Source of the DNA: Bacteroidales bacterium
Lineage (GTDB): Bacteria; Bacteroidota; Bacteroidia; Bacteroidales; JAOZVK01
Length of the DNA stretch: 16,156 bases
Assembly: GCA_029938185.1 (NCBI GenBank)
Contig: JAOZVK010000063.1
Span: 1 to 16,156 of the forward strand
Direction of reading: 5' to 3'
Below are positions 6,084-14,227 of this stretch, in pieces. The first letter of the stretch is position 1, and each line of letters opens with the position of its first letter. The notes below the pieces were generated by a model. It worked only from the letters and a program-made list of their open reading frames with translations. It was not told where the DNA came from and ran no database searches. The translations under genes and the position numbers were made by a program.

Positions 6084-6812
6084 ATGAAAAATATACAAAT
6101 ATTATTTTTTAGTTTTATACTTTTATTAGCATCCTGCAACAACAATTCTGATTGTTTGAAACAATCGGGTGATAATACAGTTGAAACTCGCGATTTGTTA
6201 GACTATAAAAATTTAACTATTAAAGGAAATTTTATTGTAAATTTAATACAAAGTAACGAAAATAAAATAATTATCAAAGGAGCTGAAAACTTAATTACTT
6301 CAGTTGAATCTAACATATCTAACAGAATGCTTACTATTGAAGATAATAATAAGTGTAATTGGTTGCGTAATTATAGTGAATTAGAAATTGATATATATTT
6401 TGTAAATATTGATACAATGAATTTTAAAAATTCAAATTTAATTCGAACTCGAAAAGTATTAAAAGATGACTGGATATTTATCTTAGTTAATTCTCAAATT
6501 GCATTAATAGATTTGGAATTTGACTGTAAAAGACTATCTTTCAACATTATTAATTCAAAAGGAAAGATAGTTTTAAAAGGGAAAACTGAAAGAGGAGAAT
6601 ATTATCATCATGGAGCAACAAGTTTTGATGCAAGTAATTTGATATGTGATAATCTTCTTGTACGGACAAGAACATTTGCAGATATGTATGTAAATGTTAA
6701 AAGTAATTTAAGTGTAAATATAAATAATAGTGGAAGTGTATTGTACAAAGGAAATCCTATAATCGAAATTTTAGAACAAAGAGGAGGAGGAAAAATAATT
6801 AAACAAAACTGA
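6084..6812 (+). CDS. DUF2807-type (head GIN domain) lipoprotein
   Basis: This is a 242-residue protein with a lipoprotein signal peptide. A hydrophobic stretch (residues 5-15) leads to the lipobox LASC, so Cys18 should be lipidated and the protein membrane-anchored. Residues about 33-230 match the pattern of the DUF2807 family, a repeated short-strand fold thought to form a beta-helix: ETRDLLDYKNLTIKGNFIV, then GAENLITSVES, then further strands alternating N/S/D with hydrophobics. The family has no established enzymatic function, although some automated names call it an adhesin. It is the first gene of an operon; its TGA stop overlaps the next gene's ATG by one base (TGATG), implying translational coupling with the acyloxyacyl hydrolase. 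Confidence 0.75.
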   Translation: MKNIQILFFSFILLLASCNNNSDCLKQSGDNTVETRDLLDYKNLTIKGNFIVNLIQSNENKIIIKGAENLITSVESNISNRMLTIEDNNKCNWLRNYSELEIDIYFVNIDTMNFKNSNLIRTRKVLKDDWIFILVNSQIALIDLEFDCKRLSFNIINSKGKIVLKGKTERGEYYHHGATSFDASNLICDNLLVRTRTFADMYVNVKSNLSVNINNSGSVLYKGNPIIEILEQRGGGKIIKQN

Positions 6813-7909
6813 TGAATAAGAAAATAATTTTGCTTTTAATAATTAATATTTTGTTTATTACAAATATAGATTTGTTTGCTCAAAAAAAAGATAGTATCTC
6901 TAAATACTTTTTTAGAGCAAGTATTTCACACGGTTTTATAGCTCCACACCATAACGAATTTAAATATTTTATAAAAAATCATATAAAATCATTCGAATTA
7001 TCCATAAATAAACAAACAAATGGTGCTAAAGAATGGGAACAAATAGCAAGATATCCATCGCTTGGCATTGGTTATTATTATGCTCATCTTGGCAACAATC
7101 AAATATTGGGCGAAGTACATGCTTTGTATTCTAATATAAGTATGTCAATATTAAACAAAAAATATTTTGGTTTAAATTATTCATTTTCAACAGGTATTGC
7201 TTATTTAACCAAAAAGTATGATTTCGAAACAAATTATACAAATATTGCTATTAGTTCAAATCTTAACGTATATTTAAGTTTGGGTATATCAGCAAAATAT
7301 AAATTTCCAAAGAAAGTAGAAATAACAAATTCAATAAAAATTACTCATTATTCTAATGGGGCAAGCAATATGCCAAATAAAGGACTAAATATTGTAACAT
7401 ATCAGTTAGGCTTTAATTATATGCTTAAACAAAGAGCTAAAATAATAAATAATGAAATAGCTAAAAAGAAAAAACTTTTTGAATACTCTATATTTTATGC
7501 TATTGGAAGAAGAGTTAGAGAAATTGGAACTAAAAAATATTTAACATCTACATTATCTGCTAATGTTGAAAGAGTTTTTTCGCATAAAGGAAAGTATGGT
7601 TTAGGATTAGATTTATTTTATGATGGTTCAAAAAAAATAGAATTATTTAAAAATTATAATGATAATCCAAAAAAAAGCGAATATCTATATTCTGGAGTAC
7701 ATTTATCATATGATATTATTTTTGGTAAAATGTCTTTTACGTTTCAAACAGGATATTATTTTTATAATAAGGCTTTGTTTTATCAAGATTACTATCAAAG
7801 ATATGGACTTAGGTATAAATTTACTAAACACTTGATGGCAAATTTATTACTAAAAACATATTTTGCTAAGGCTGATTTTATTGAGTATGGAATAGCTTTT
7901 TATTGGTAA
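6812..7909 (+). CDS. PagL-like acyloxyacyl hydrolase (lipid A deacylase family), outer membrane
   Basis: This is a 365-residue protein with a signal peptide (about 1-24, ending LFAQ). Residues 75-205 resemble the Bacteroidota branch of the PagL/acyloxyacyl hydrolase family: YPSLGIGYYY (81-90), LGNNQILG, FSTGIAYLTKKYD, a strand with NVYLSLGISAKYKF, then THYSNG (178-183) and PNKGLN (188-193). In PagL the catalytic residues are His and Ser in an H-x-S motif plus a Glu about 12 residues later. His179 and Ser181 fit, but the place expected for the Glu is Asn193, so activity is uncertain. Residues about 222-365 look like further barrel strands ending in Tyr-Trp. Overlap with the upstream lipoprotein gene and a 37-bp gap to the next gene mark one operon. 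Confidence 0.75.
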   Translation: MNKKIILLLIINILFITNIDLFAQKKDSISKYFFRASISHGFIAPHHNEFKYFIKNHIKSFELSINKQTNGAKEWEQIARYPSLGIGYYYAHLGNNQILGEVHALYSNISMSILNKKYFGLNYSFSTGIAYLTKKYDFETNYTNIAISSNLNVYLSLGISAKYKFPKKVEITNSIKITHYSNGASNMPNKGLNIVTYQLGFNYMLKQRAKIINNEIAKKKKLFEYSIFYAIGRRVREIGTKKYLTSTLSANVERVFSHKGKYGLGLDLFYDGSKKIELFKNYNDNPKKSEYLYSGVHLSYDIIFGKMSFTFQTGYYFYNKALFYQDYYQRYGLRYKFTKHLMANLLLKTYFAKADFIEYGIAFYW

Positions 7910-7946
7910 GCTATTAAACCTAAAGCATATTTAACTATTTAACATT

Positions 7947-9563
7947 ATGAAAATCATAACATTATTATCAATTATATTTATAACATTCTCACTACAGGCT
8001 CAAGAGAATAAAATACCATTATCCTATGATATGAATATTTTATTGAATAAAAGTATCAATAAATATAACAATAATATACACACAGGTTTTAAACCTTTAC
8101 GTATTTCAAAAATTGCAAAAATTAATGCAGATTCGATTTTATATCATAATAGAAAAGATGGAAGTTTTATAAAAAATAGAATTATAAAACGATTTTGGGC
8201 TAAAATTTTTACTGATGATTTAATAATTTTAAATCATAAAATTTTAAAACTAAAAATAAATCCACTTTTTAATTTACAATATGGAAAATTAAAAAATAGT
8301 GATTCTATTTTTACAAACAACACAAGAGGAATTGAAGTAAAAGGAAGCATTGGAGATAAAATTCATTTTTATAGTGATTTTTATGAAAATCAAACTTTTT
8401 TCATACCCTACATCGAAGAATTTGTTGATAAATCAAGAGTTGCTCCTGGACAAGGAGCAAGCAAACCTTTCAAAATAAACGGACATGACTATTCCAGCGC
8501 ATCAGCATATTTGTCATATACTCCATCAAAATATTTTAATATAGAACTTGGACAAGGCAAACATTTTATTGGCAATGGATATAGGTCTTTACTTTTATCG
8601 GACAATTCATTCAACTACCCATATGTGAAATTTATGATGAATTATAAAAATTTTCAATATGTGTTAATGTATACTCAATTTAGAACTTTCAAGGGTTTGT
8701 ACTATAGCAATCACTACAGAACTCCTGCAAGTTTTTCGTATTTAAGTTGGAAACCAGCACAATTTATCGAACTGGGATTATTCGAAGGAATTATTTGGCA
8801 AACAAGAGATGAGAAACATACTGATAATTTTAACTATAATATACTGAATCCTATTATTTTAGCTAATACTTTTCAATATTCTTTAAACAATAATAACAAT
8901 TCGATTGTTGGATTAAACCTAAGCTTAAAATTTGTTAATCATTTACAATTTTATTCACAATTTGCACTTGATAATATAAAATTTAATAAAATTTTTGGTA
9001 AAAAAGCTTATTTTGAAAATAAATATGCATTTCAAGTAGGACTAAAAATATTTGATTTTTTATTCTCTAATTTCAAAAATCATAATATATATTTACAAAC
9101 CGAGTATAATTATACACGTCCATATACATATTCGCATAGTGACGAATTTCAGAATTATTCACATTTTAATCAAGCAATTGCTCATCCGCTTGGTTCTGGT
9201 TTCAAAGAGTTTTTAGTTCTATTACACTATTCTTGGAAAGATTTTTTTGTTGAACTAAAATATATTAACTCAATTATTAGCAAAGATTATAATAATTCAA
9301 ACTATGGTTCTGATATTTTTTTATTAAACAGTACAGCTAATAATGGTACAGATTCTTATAACAATAATATAGGGCAAGGCAACAAAACACTTATAACACA
9401 TAAACATTTTAAAATTGGATTTATAATAAATAGAAAGAAAAACTTACAATTACTTGCAGGAATTAATTTTAGAACCTTGAATGATGATTATTCCAAAAAT
9501 GAATCTAATTTTTATTATCTTGGTTTGAAAACAAATATAAGAAATTTGTATTATGACTTTTAA
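7947..9563 (+). CDS. RemB-like / Wzi-like outer-membrane barrel protein
   Basis: This is a 538-residue protein with a signal peptide ending near LQAQ (residue 19). The body is rich in aromatic residues and reads as beta strands, ending NLYYDF with a C-terminal Phe. The central part recalls gliding-motility protein RemB and capsule-assembly Wzi-type barrels: KGSIGDKIHFYSDFYENQ (residues 131-148), GQGKHFIGNGYRSLLLSDNS, NYPYVKF, then SWKPAQFIELGLFEG. RemB is a Flavobacterium surface protein linked to gliding, but homologues occur in non-gliding Bacteroidota, so the role here is open; surface polysaccharide binding is one possibility. It is the last gene of the operon, 37 bp after the acyloxyacyl hydrolase. 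Repeat B4 abuts its TAA stop. The family assignment is from memory of motifs, not an alignment. Confidence 0.65.
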   Translation: MKIITLLSIIFITFSLQAQENKIPLSYDMNILLNKSINKYNNNIHTGFKPLRISKIAKINADSILYHNRKDGSFIKNRIIKRFWAKIFTDDLIILNHKILKLKINPLFNLQYGKLKNSDSIFTNNTRGIEVKGSIGDKIHFYSDFYENQTFFIPYIEEFVDKSRVAPGQGASKPFKINGHDYSSASAYLSYTPSKYFNIELGQGKHFIGNGYRSLLLSDNSFNYPYVKFMMNYKNFQYVLMYTQFRTFKGLYYSNHYRTPASFSYLSWKPAQFIELGLFEGIIWQTRDEKHTDNFNYNILNPIILANTFQYSLNNNNNSIVGLNLSLKFVNHLQFYSQFALDNIKFNKIFGKKAYFENKYAFQVGLKIFDFLFSNFKNHNIYLQTEYNYTRPYTYSHSDEFQNYSHFNQAIAHPLGSGFKEFLVLLHYSWKDFFVELKYINSIISKDYNNSNYGSDIFLLNSTANNGTDSYNNNIGQGNKTLITHKHFKIGFIINRKKNLQLLAGINFRTLNDDYSKNESNFYYLGLKTNIRNLYYDF

Positions 9564-9585
9564 GAGGTCTTCGACCTTTTTAATG
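9564..9585 (+). terminator. Repeat B copy 4, probable terminator of the envelope operon
   Basis: AGGTC-TTC-GACCT (9565-9577) followed by TTT directly abuts the TAA stop at 9561-9563. The first half matches repeat B; the TTGCTTACGCAT tail is absent. The stem is only five pairs, so termination would be weak on its own. Confidence 0.5.
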
Positions 9586-9708
9586 CTATATAATTAGCAG
9601 TATTTGAATATATAAGCTTAATATAAAATTCATAATTGCCATTTATTGCCTTAGGGGATTCGAAAAAATAAAATACAATTCTTTGTCATTATTTTGCCAT
9701 TTTACTAC

Positions 9709-9755
9709 TTCAAAAAAAGGTCTTAAATAGTTTACTATTTGCGACTTTTTTTGAA
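9709..9755. terminator. Bidirectional terminator between convergent genes
   Basis: TTCAAAAAAAGGTC (9709-9722) pairs with GACTTTTTTTGAA (9743-9755) with one bulged base. A second stem AAATAG-TTTA-CTATTT (9725-9740) lies inside. A-runs and T-runs on both arms give a U-tract in either direction. It lies between the plus-strand operon ending at 9563 and the minus-strand gene ending at 9776, as expected for a shared terminator. Confidence 0.65.
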
Positions 9756-9775
9756 TTGTAAAATAACAAACTAAT

Positions 9776-10795
9776 TTAATATATTTGCATTTTATTTATT
9801 CGAGTCCCCCTTATGTTCATTTCTTTTATCCAACAGTTTAATAATTCTATTTCTTTATCTCCAATATATCCTTCATCAACTAATGCTTTATAGCAAATCA
9901 ACATATTATCATTAATATTTTTACTAAGTTTTAATTTTTTCAATGTGTTAACGATTTTAATATTTGATAAATATCCCGAAATTTCATCTTCAAAATCCTT
10001 AATTAAATTATGTTCATTACGTTTTTGATATACAGTTGATTGGTGAAATAATATATTCCAATCATACTCCCATGCAATTCTTTGAGCAACAAAACTTCTC
10101 CAAATATCAGTCATGCGAAACGAACAATACGATGGCAAATACATTAAAGGAAAAGCTTGCGGAAACCATTTTGTATTTTGACTATTAAAAGGACAATATG
10201 TATTTTTTGCCAATGCTATATTTTCCGATTTATCAAATTTTATTGACACATCAAACACCAATCTATAAATGGCATCAATATCAGGATTATCATCAGCTAA
10301 ACCTTGCTGTATTGGAGCTTCAAGTTTTTCAATATTTTGATTTTTTATATTTGGTAATTTGTCATGTATTTTTTCTAAAGGAAAACCTCTTGGCCATATA
10401 TGTTTATCGGTGAAGTATTTATATATATTTATCCAATCTTTATTAACAATTCTTTTGGCATTTGTTTTTATATCAAAATTTAACCAAAAATTTTCTAAAG
10501 GCAAATTATCATCATCAGTTTCAATTATTATATCCGCGTTGTTCCTAATTGCAAGAATATAGCCTATATTTTTTCGCGAATAGCTATTTTGTGGCACTAT
10601 TTCCGAAAATTTAATATCCGAATTTAACTGTCTATCAATATCCCAATAATCACAATTTGCAAGTTCAAAGTCTTTTGGCGATTTATTATCTCCTATTAAT
10701 ACAAATTTAGTATTATTTTGTTTACATTGCTCTGAAAAAATTTTCAAAGCATTATTTGGTTTTGATATTGAAGTTATTACTAAGTATTTATTCAT
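9776..10795 (-). CDS. STELLO/DUF288 family glycosyltransferase-like protein
   Basis: This is a 339-residue protein with no signal peptide or membrane segment, so probably cytosolic. The start MNKYLVITSISKPN (1-14), then FVLIGDNKSP (31-40), NSYSRKNIGYILAI (70-83) and ETDDDN (92-97) match the DUF288/STELLO pattern. The acidic triad Asp94-Asp96 looks like the metal and nucleotide-sugar binding DxD of GT-A glycosyltransferases. A later segment with PLMYLPSYCSFRMTDIWRSFVAQRIAW also fits the family. Plant STELLO proteins act at the Golgi in cellulose synthase assembly; bacterial members are uncharacterised and probably act on surface glycans. It is a single gene, convergent with the envelope operon. 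TAGTTTTG (10801-10808) just before the ATG could be its -7 element, which would make the mRNA almost leaderless. Confidence 0.75.
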   Translation of the reverse strand: MNKYLVITSISKPNNALKIFSEQCKQNNTKFVLIGDNKSPKDFELANCDYWDIDRQLNSDIKFSEIVPQNSYSRKNIGYILAIRNNADIIIETDDDNLPLENFWLNFDIKTNAKRIVNKDWINIYKYFTDKHIWPRGFPLEKIHDKLPNIKNQNIEKLEAPIQQGLADDNPDIDAIYRLVFDVSIKFDKSENIALAKNTYCPFNSQNTKWFPQAFPLMYLPSYCSFRMTDIWRSFVAQRIAWEYDWNILFHQSTVYQKRNEHNLIKDFEDEISGYLSNIKIVNTLKKLKLSKNINDNMLICYKALVDEGYIGDKEIELLNCWIKEMNIRGTRINKMQIY

Positions 10796-10800
10796 AACAG

Positions 10801-10808
10801 CAAAACTA
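10801..10808 (-). promoter_or_regulatory. Candidate -7 promoter element of the DUF288 gene
   Basis: On the minus strand this reads TAGTTTTG, the same octamer seen before the OMP gene at 5492-5499 and an exact fit to TAnnTTTG. It ends only 5 bp before the ATG, so it implies a leaderless or near-leaderless message, or is fortuitous. Confidence 0.3.
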
Positions 10809-10857
10809 CAAACAAATTTGCATTAGTAAAAAATATATTTACAAAAAAACAGACTCT

Positions 10858-10949
10858 TCTAGCCTTTTTACATTGCTTACGCATAATTAATTTTGTTTTC
10901 ATTGATTATCAGATAATTAAAAGGCAAAGACAAATTTGTTCGTAAATAA
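10858..10949 (+). repeat. Repeat C copy 1, upstream of threonine aldolase
   Basis: This 92-bp stretch aligns without gaps to 13713-13804, with about 75 of 92 positions identical. It starts TCTAGCCTTTT, contains TTGCTTACGCAT (10873-10884, shared with repeat B tails), ATTGATTATCAG and GTAAATAA. It ends 30 bp before the ltaE start codon, so it likely lies in or near that gene's promoter. Confidence 0.75.
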
Positions 10950-10979
10950 TTTGTATTCAGTAAAATAAATAATATTAAA

Positions 10980-12002
10980 ATGTATAGTTTTAAAAATGAT
11001 TACAGCGAAGGCTGCCATCCAAATATTATTAAAGCACTATCAGAAACAAATATGAAACAGCAAGATGGCTATGGTGATGATGACTACTCGTATGAAGCAA
11101 AAAAACTTATAAGAGCAAAAATAAAAAATCAAAATGCTGAAATTTTTTTTATTTCTGGTGGCACATTGGCAAATCTAACAGTTATATCATCGGCTTTGAG
11201 GTCGCACGAATCTGTAATATGTGCCAATACTGGACATATACATGTTCACGAAGCCGGTTCAATTGAAGCTACCGGACACAAAATTAATTCGGTATTTAGT
11301 ACAGATGGTAAGATAAAAACTAATGATATTCAAAATATTTTAGATGAACATGTTATAATTCCACATATGGTTAAACCCAAAATGGTTTATATATCAAATT
11401 CAACCGAAATTGGTACTATTTATAAAAAACAAGAATTAGAAGATTTGTCAAATTTTTGTAGGAGAAAAGATTTATATCTATTTCTTGATGGTGCTCGATT
11501 AGGTTCAGCTTTGTGTTCAAACAATAGCGATTTAAGTATGTCTGATATATCAGAATTAACAGACATTTTTTATATTGGAGGGACAAAAAATGGAGCTTTA
11601 CTTGCCGAAGCAATTGTTATAAATAATGAAAAACTTAAAGAAGATTTTGGTTTTCATTTGAAACAAAGAGGAGCTTTAATGGCAAAAGGAAGGCTACTTG
11701 GAATTCAATTTTTAGAACTTTTTAAAGATGATTTGTTTTTTTCTTTGGCGAAACATGCAAATTTAATGGCAACAAAAATTGTAGAAAGTATTAAAACGTG
11801 TGGCTATTCTTTTTATACAGAACCAAGTTCAAATCAAATATTCCCTATTCTTCCTAATAAACTTATTGATAAATTATCAAAAAAATATGGATTTTATATT
11901 TGGCAAAAATTTGATAATAAAACGTCAGCTATTAGGCTTGTTACTTCATGGGCAACAAATGAAACCATTGTAAATGAACTAATAGTTGATTTGAGGTCAT
12001 AA
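10980..12002 (+). CDS. ltaE: Low-specificity L-threonine aldolase (PLP-dependent)
   Basis: This enzyme cleaves L-threonine or allo-threonine to glycine and acetaldehyde using PLP. The 340-residue length and N-terminal MYSFKNDYSEGCHP (1-14) fit the bacterial threonine aldolase group. Visible residues are SGGTLAN (59-65, phosphate site), His86 in GHIHVHEAG (85-93, expected PLP-stacking position), FLDGARLG (168-175) with Asp170 for the PLP nitrogen and Arg173, and GGTKNG (200-205) with Lys203 as the Schiff-base lysine. KQRGALMAKGRLLG (228-241) is the family's usual segment. No key residue appears missing. It is a single gene; a glycine or threonine pathway partner is not adjacent. Repeat C lies just upstream, and AT-rich hairpins follow the stop. 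Confidence 0.93.
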   Translation: MYSFKNDYSEGCHPNIIKALSETNMKQQDGYGDDDYSYEAKKLIRAKIKNQNAEIFFISGGTLANLTVISSALRSHESVICANTGHIHVHEAGSIEATGHKINSVFSTDGKIKTNDIQNILDEHVIIPHMVKPKMVYISNSTEIGTIYKKQELEDLSNFCRRKDLYLFLDGARLGSALCSNNSDLSMSDISELTDIFYIGGTKNGALLAEAIVINNEKLKEDFGFHLKQRGALMAKGRLLGIQFLELFKDDLFFSLAKHANLMATKIVESIKTCGYSFYTEPSSNQIFPILPNKLIDKLSKKYGFYIWQKFDNKTSAIRLVTSWATNETIVNELIVDLRS

Positions 12003-12018
12003 ATTCATAATGTTTATT

Positions 12019-12041
12019 AAAAACTTAGATTTCAAGTTTTT
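12019..12041 (+). terminator. Hairpin after threonine aldolase
   Basis: AAAAACTT (12019-12026) pairs perfectly with AAGTTTTT (12034-12041) around a 7-base loop, 17 bp after the stop. The T-run is part of the stem. Low G+C makes it weak. Confidence 0.5.
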
Positions 12042-12080
12042 ATAATTACTTTCAGGTAAAATACTATTCCAAAATTAACA

Positions 12081-12106
12081 AAAACAGCCTTTGTAATAGC
12101 TGTTTT
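12081..12106. terminator. Hairpin AAAACAGC/GCTGTTTT between convergent genes
   Basis: AAAACAGC (12081-12088) and GCTGTTTT (12099-12106) form a perfect 8-bp stem with a 10-base loop. The minus strand continues TTTTTGTTAATTTT, so it suits termination from the antitoxin-like side as well as from ltaE. Confidence 0.55.
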
Positions 12107-12281
12107 GGGTCAAAATTTTATTCTTTAATGTTGCTTACACCTATAATTAACACCCTAATAATATGCTATTTAATAAAAAACAAGTGTCAAAAAAAAATTT
12201 GTAAAACGACTTAATAATATTATTTTACATTATAGAGTTTTTCTGTTGTTAACAAAATCATTAATTATTTATAGTTCATAA

Positions 12282-12533
12282 TTATACTTTTTTGCCAATA
12301 TTTGTTAAAAATTCATTTGCTGGTTTTGCTTTATCTAAATTATTTTCATGGTGAATTATGCTTTGATCTAATATTGTTTTAATATCATCAGTTAAAATAA
12401 ATTCAGATTGATTAGTTTCTCCATTCAAAGTTTTTTAATATTTATCTGTCAAAAAATCAATATAATCAATAATTTGTTGTTGGATATTATCATGTAATAA
12501 CTCTATTTTGTTTATTATTTCTTGTGTTTCCAT
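12282..12533 (-). pseudogene. Antitoxin-like small gene with in-frame stop
   Basis: An 84-codon frame from ATG (12533-12531) to TAA (12284-12282) is interrupted by TAA at codon 33 (12437-12435). The first part, 32 residues with EIINKIELLHDNIQQQIIDY and ending FLTDKY, resembles the DUF2281/VapB-like antitoxin N-terminus. The second part, containing LTDDIKTILDQSIIHHE and ending NIGKKV, resembles the tail of small addiction-module proteins. That both halves stay in one frame and read sensibly suggests a recent nonsense mutation or a sequencing error. No RelE/ParE/PIN toxin gene follows within the 280 bp to ltaE. It lies downstream of the nitronate monooxygenase gene, with a terminator between them. 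Confidence 0.55.
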
Positions 12534-12561
12534 ATTTTTAAAATGTAATAGTGTAACAAAA

Positions 12562-12583
12562 TAAAAAGGCTTAAAGAGCCTTC
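12562..12583 (-). terminator. Intrinsic terminator of the nitronate monooxygenase gene
   Basis: On the minus strand AAGGCT (12582-12577), loop CTTTA and AGCCTT (12571-12566) are followed by TTTAT, 17 bp after the stop codon. This is a normal stem with a short U-tract. Confidence 0.75.
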
Positions 12584-12598
12584 AAAATTAACAACATC

Positions 12599-13606
12599 TT
12601 AAACAAAAAAACTATCAACTTTTTCTTTAGCAATTATTGTTTCTTCTTTAAGTTTATTAACAATATCTTGTATTGAAGTAATATTGTTTATCATTTCAAC
12701 TGATTGTCCAGCCATCCATAATGAGTCTTTTGATCCAGGAATAGCTGCACCTTCAAGCCATTTCATTCCACGCATTTGGATATACATTTTAAAATATTTT
12801 TTTGTAAATCTATTATTCGACATAAATTTTTCGAAACCCGATTGTTTTAGACCAAGTTTTTTTATAAAATCATTATATATTACTGTCGATTTTGTTCCTG
12901 TAAGTCTATCGGTCATAACAATATCCTGCATTCCCGAATTTACAATACCATTTTTGTACTCAATTGCAACACCAGACTCATTACTTGCAATAAAACGAGT
13001 ACCCATTGAAACTCCTGATGCTCCTAATGATAACATCGAAAAAATACCTTCGCCACTCGAAATAGCTCCTGCTGCTATTACTGGTTTGTTTGGAAAATGT
13101 TTTTTTAAAGACGGTATCAAAACATTCAAAGGATAAGGTCCAGCATGACCACCTGCTCCTGCACCAACAGCAATAAATCCATCACAACCAACTTGGTCAG
13201 CTTTTTTGGCATGTGCTATATTAGTTACATCACTTAGTACTATTGCATTATATTTGTGAGCTTTTTCAATAACTTCTTTAGGGTTTCCCAATGATGTTAT
13301 ATAAAAAGGAACTTTTTGTTCAACACAAATATCAAGATGTTTTTTATAAAAAGGATTTGATTTACCAACAATCAAATTTATTCCGTATGTACCTTTTGAA
13401 TTGTTTTTATTTTTATGTTCGTTTAATTCTGTAAGTACTTTTTCCAGTTCGCCTTCTTTTCTATGGTTTAATGAAGGAAAAGCACCAGCTATTCCACTAT
13501 CCATTGCAGCTTTGAGCATAACTGTATTGCTAACAAAATGCATAGGTGCCATAATAATAGGAAGTTCTAAATTTAATGATTTTGTGAGATAATTTTCAAT
13601 TTTCAT
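12599..13606 (-). CDS. Nitronate monooxygenase (2-nitropropane dioxygenase family)
   Basis: This is a 335-residue FMN-dependent TIM-barrel protein. Motifs: LPIIMAPM (15-22) at the N-terminus, a central VGAGAGGHAG (147-156) with His154 at the position of the family's catalytic His, IAAGAISSGEGI (177-188) and LGASGVSMGTRFIASNE (194-210), which bind FMN phosphate. Class I enzymes oxidise alkyl nitronates such as propionate 3-nitronate to carbonyl compounds and nitrite; related members are enoyl-ACP reductases (FabK), so the substrate is not fixed by sequence alone. The segment GMKWLEGAAIPGSKDSLWMAGQSVE near the end supports the nitronate monooxygenase-like group. It is a single gene with its own terminator, divergent from the TlpA-like gene across a 1-kb repeat-rich gap. 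Confidence 0.88.
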   Translation of the reverse strand: MKIENYLTKSLNLELPIIMAPMHFVSNTVMLKAAMDSGIAGAFPSLNHRKEGELEKVLTELNEHKNKNNSKGTYGINLIVGKSNPFYKKHLDICVEQKVPFYITSLGNPKEVIEKAHKYNAIVLSDVTNIAHAKKADQVGCDGFIAVGAGAGGHAGPYPLNVLIPSLKKHFPNKPVIAAGAISSGEGIFSMLSLGASGVSMGTRFIASNESGVAIEYKNGIVNSGMQDIVMTDRLTGTKSTVIYNDFIKKLGLKQSGFEKFMSNNRFTKKYFKMYIQMRGMKWLEGAAIPGSKDSLWMAGQSVEMINNITSIQDIVNKLKEETIIAKEKVDSFFV

Positions 13607-13712
13607 TTCTAATATTTTATATTTTAAACTATTTTTACATTGTTTATAACTAAAAATTTTACTACTTTTGATTTTCAGTTTTTTAAAAAGCTCAAACTTA
13701 TTTAGTGGTTTT

Positions 13713-13804
13713 TCTAGCCTTTTAAAGCTGCTTTCGCCTAAATAGTTTTACTATTATTGATTATCAGTTAATTAAAAAGCAAAAATAAATTTGTACGTAA
13801 ATAA
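13713..13804 (+). repeat. Repeat C copy 2
   Basis: This is the second 92-bp copy, ungapped against 10858-10949 at about 82 percent identity. It keeps TCTAGCCTTTT, ATTGATTATCAG, TTAATTAAAA and CGTAAATAA. It lies 107 bp upstream of the minus-strand nitronate monooxygenase gene but points away from it, so a shared promoter function with copy 1 is doubtful. Confidence 0.75.
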
Positions 13805-14102
13805 ACTTGGTGAACCAATTTAGTTAAATAGTAAATTTAATATTCATCAATTACTAACCAATTTGACAAATAAATAAATGTAATGAAACACTTAAATACA
13901 AAAGTAAAAAAATATTGGTATGTTACATAAAAACTCTTTACTTTTAGAATAAATTAAATAATAATAATAAGGTATTAGACTATTTAAATACTGTATACTC
14001 ATTCTATTAACGTTCTTACAATATGTATTTTAACAAAATTTAGGTGTTGAAAAATTTTTGTTAAAAAAAATACTGTAATTGCAAAAAAATGTTACGGCTT
14101 GA

Positions 14103-14110
14103 AAACATGT
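14103..14110. repeat. Target-site duplication, left of MITE A3
   Basis: AAACATGT abuts the GGCTAC end of A3 and recurs exactly at 14228-14235. Confidence 0.8.
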
Positions 14111-14227
14111 GGCTACACATTTAGTATTGGACATTATTTTATTTTTTTGACAGGATTTACAGGATTGATTTTTATCCTGTTACGAAATACTTGATAAATA
14201 ATATTGTCCAACTTTATGTGGGTTGCC
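14111..14227 (+). mobile_element. MITE-like element, family A copy 3
   Basis: This is a 117-bp element aligning with A2: GGCTAC end, AGTATTGGACATTATTTTA, TTGACAGGATT units (two here), the ACAGGAT/ATCCTGT hairpin, TTACGAAATAC and TTGTCCAACTT, closing in TTGCC. The right end has one substitution against TAGCC. A perfect 8-bp duplication, AAACATGT, flanks it (14103-14110 and 14228-14235). It is non-coding. Confidence 0.85.

Noticed and set aside
12684..13136. Plus-strand open frame of 150 codons opposite the nitronate monooxygenase gene
   Set aside because: It is the antisense shadow of a clearly conserved enzyme and shows no family features. The same applies to the antisense frames inside pyrD, DUF288 and the threonine aldolase gene.
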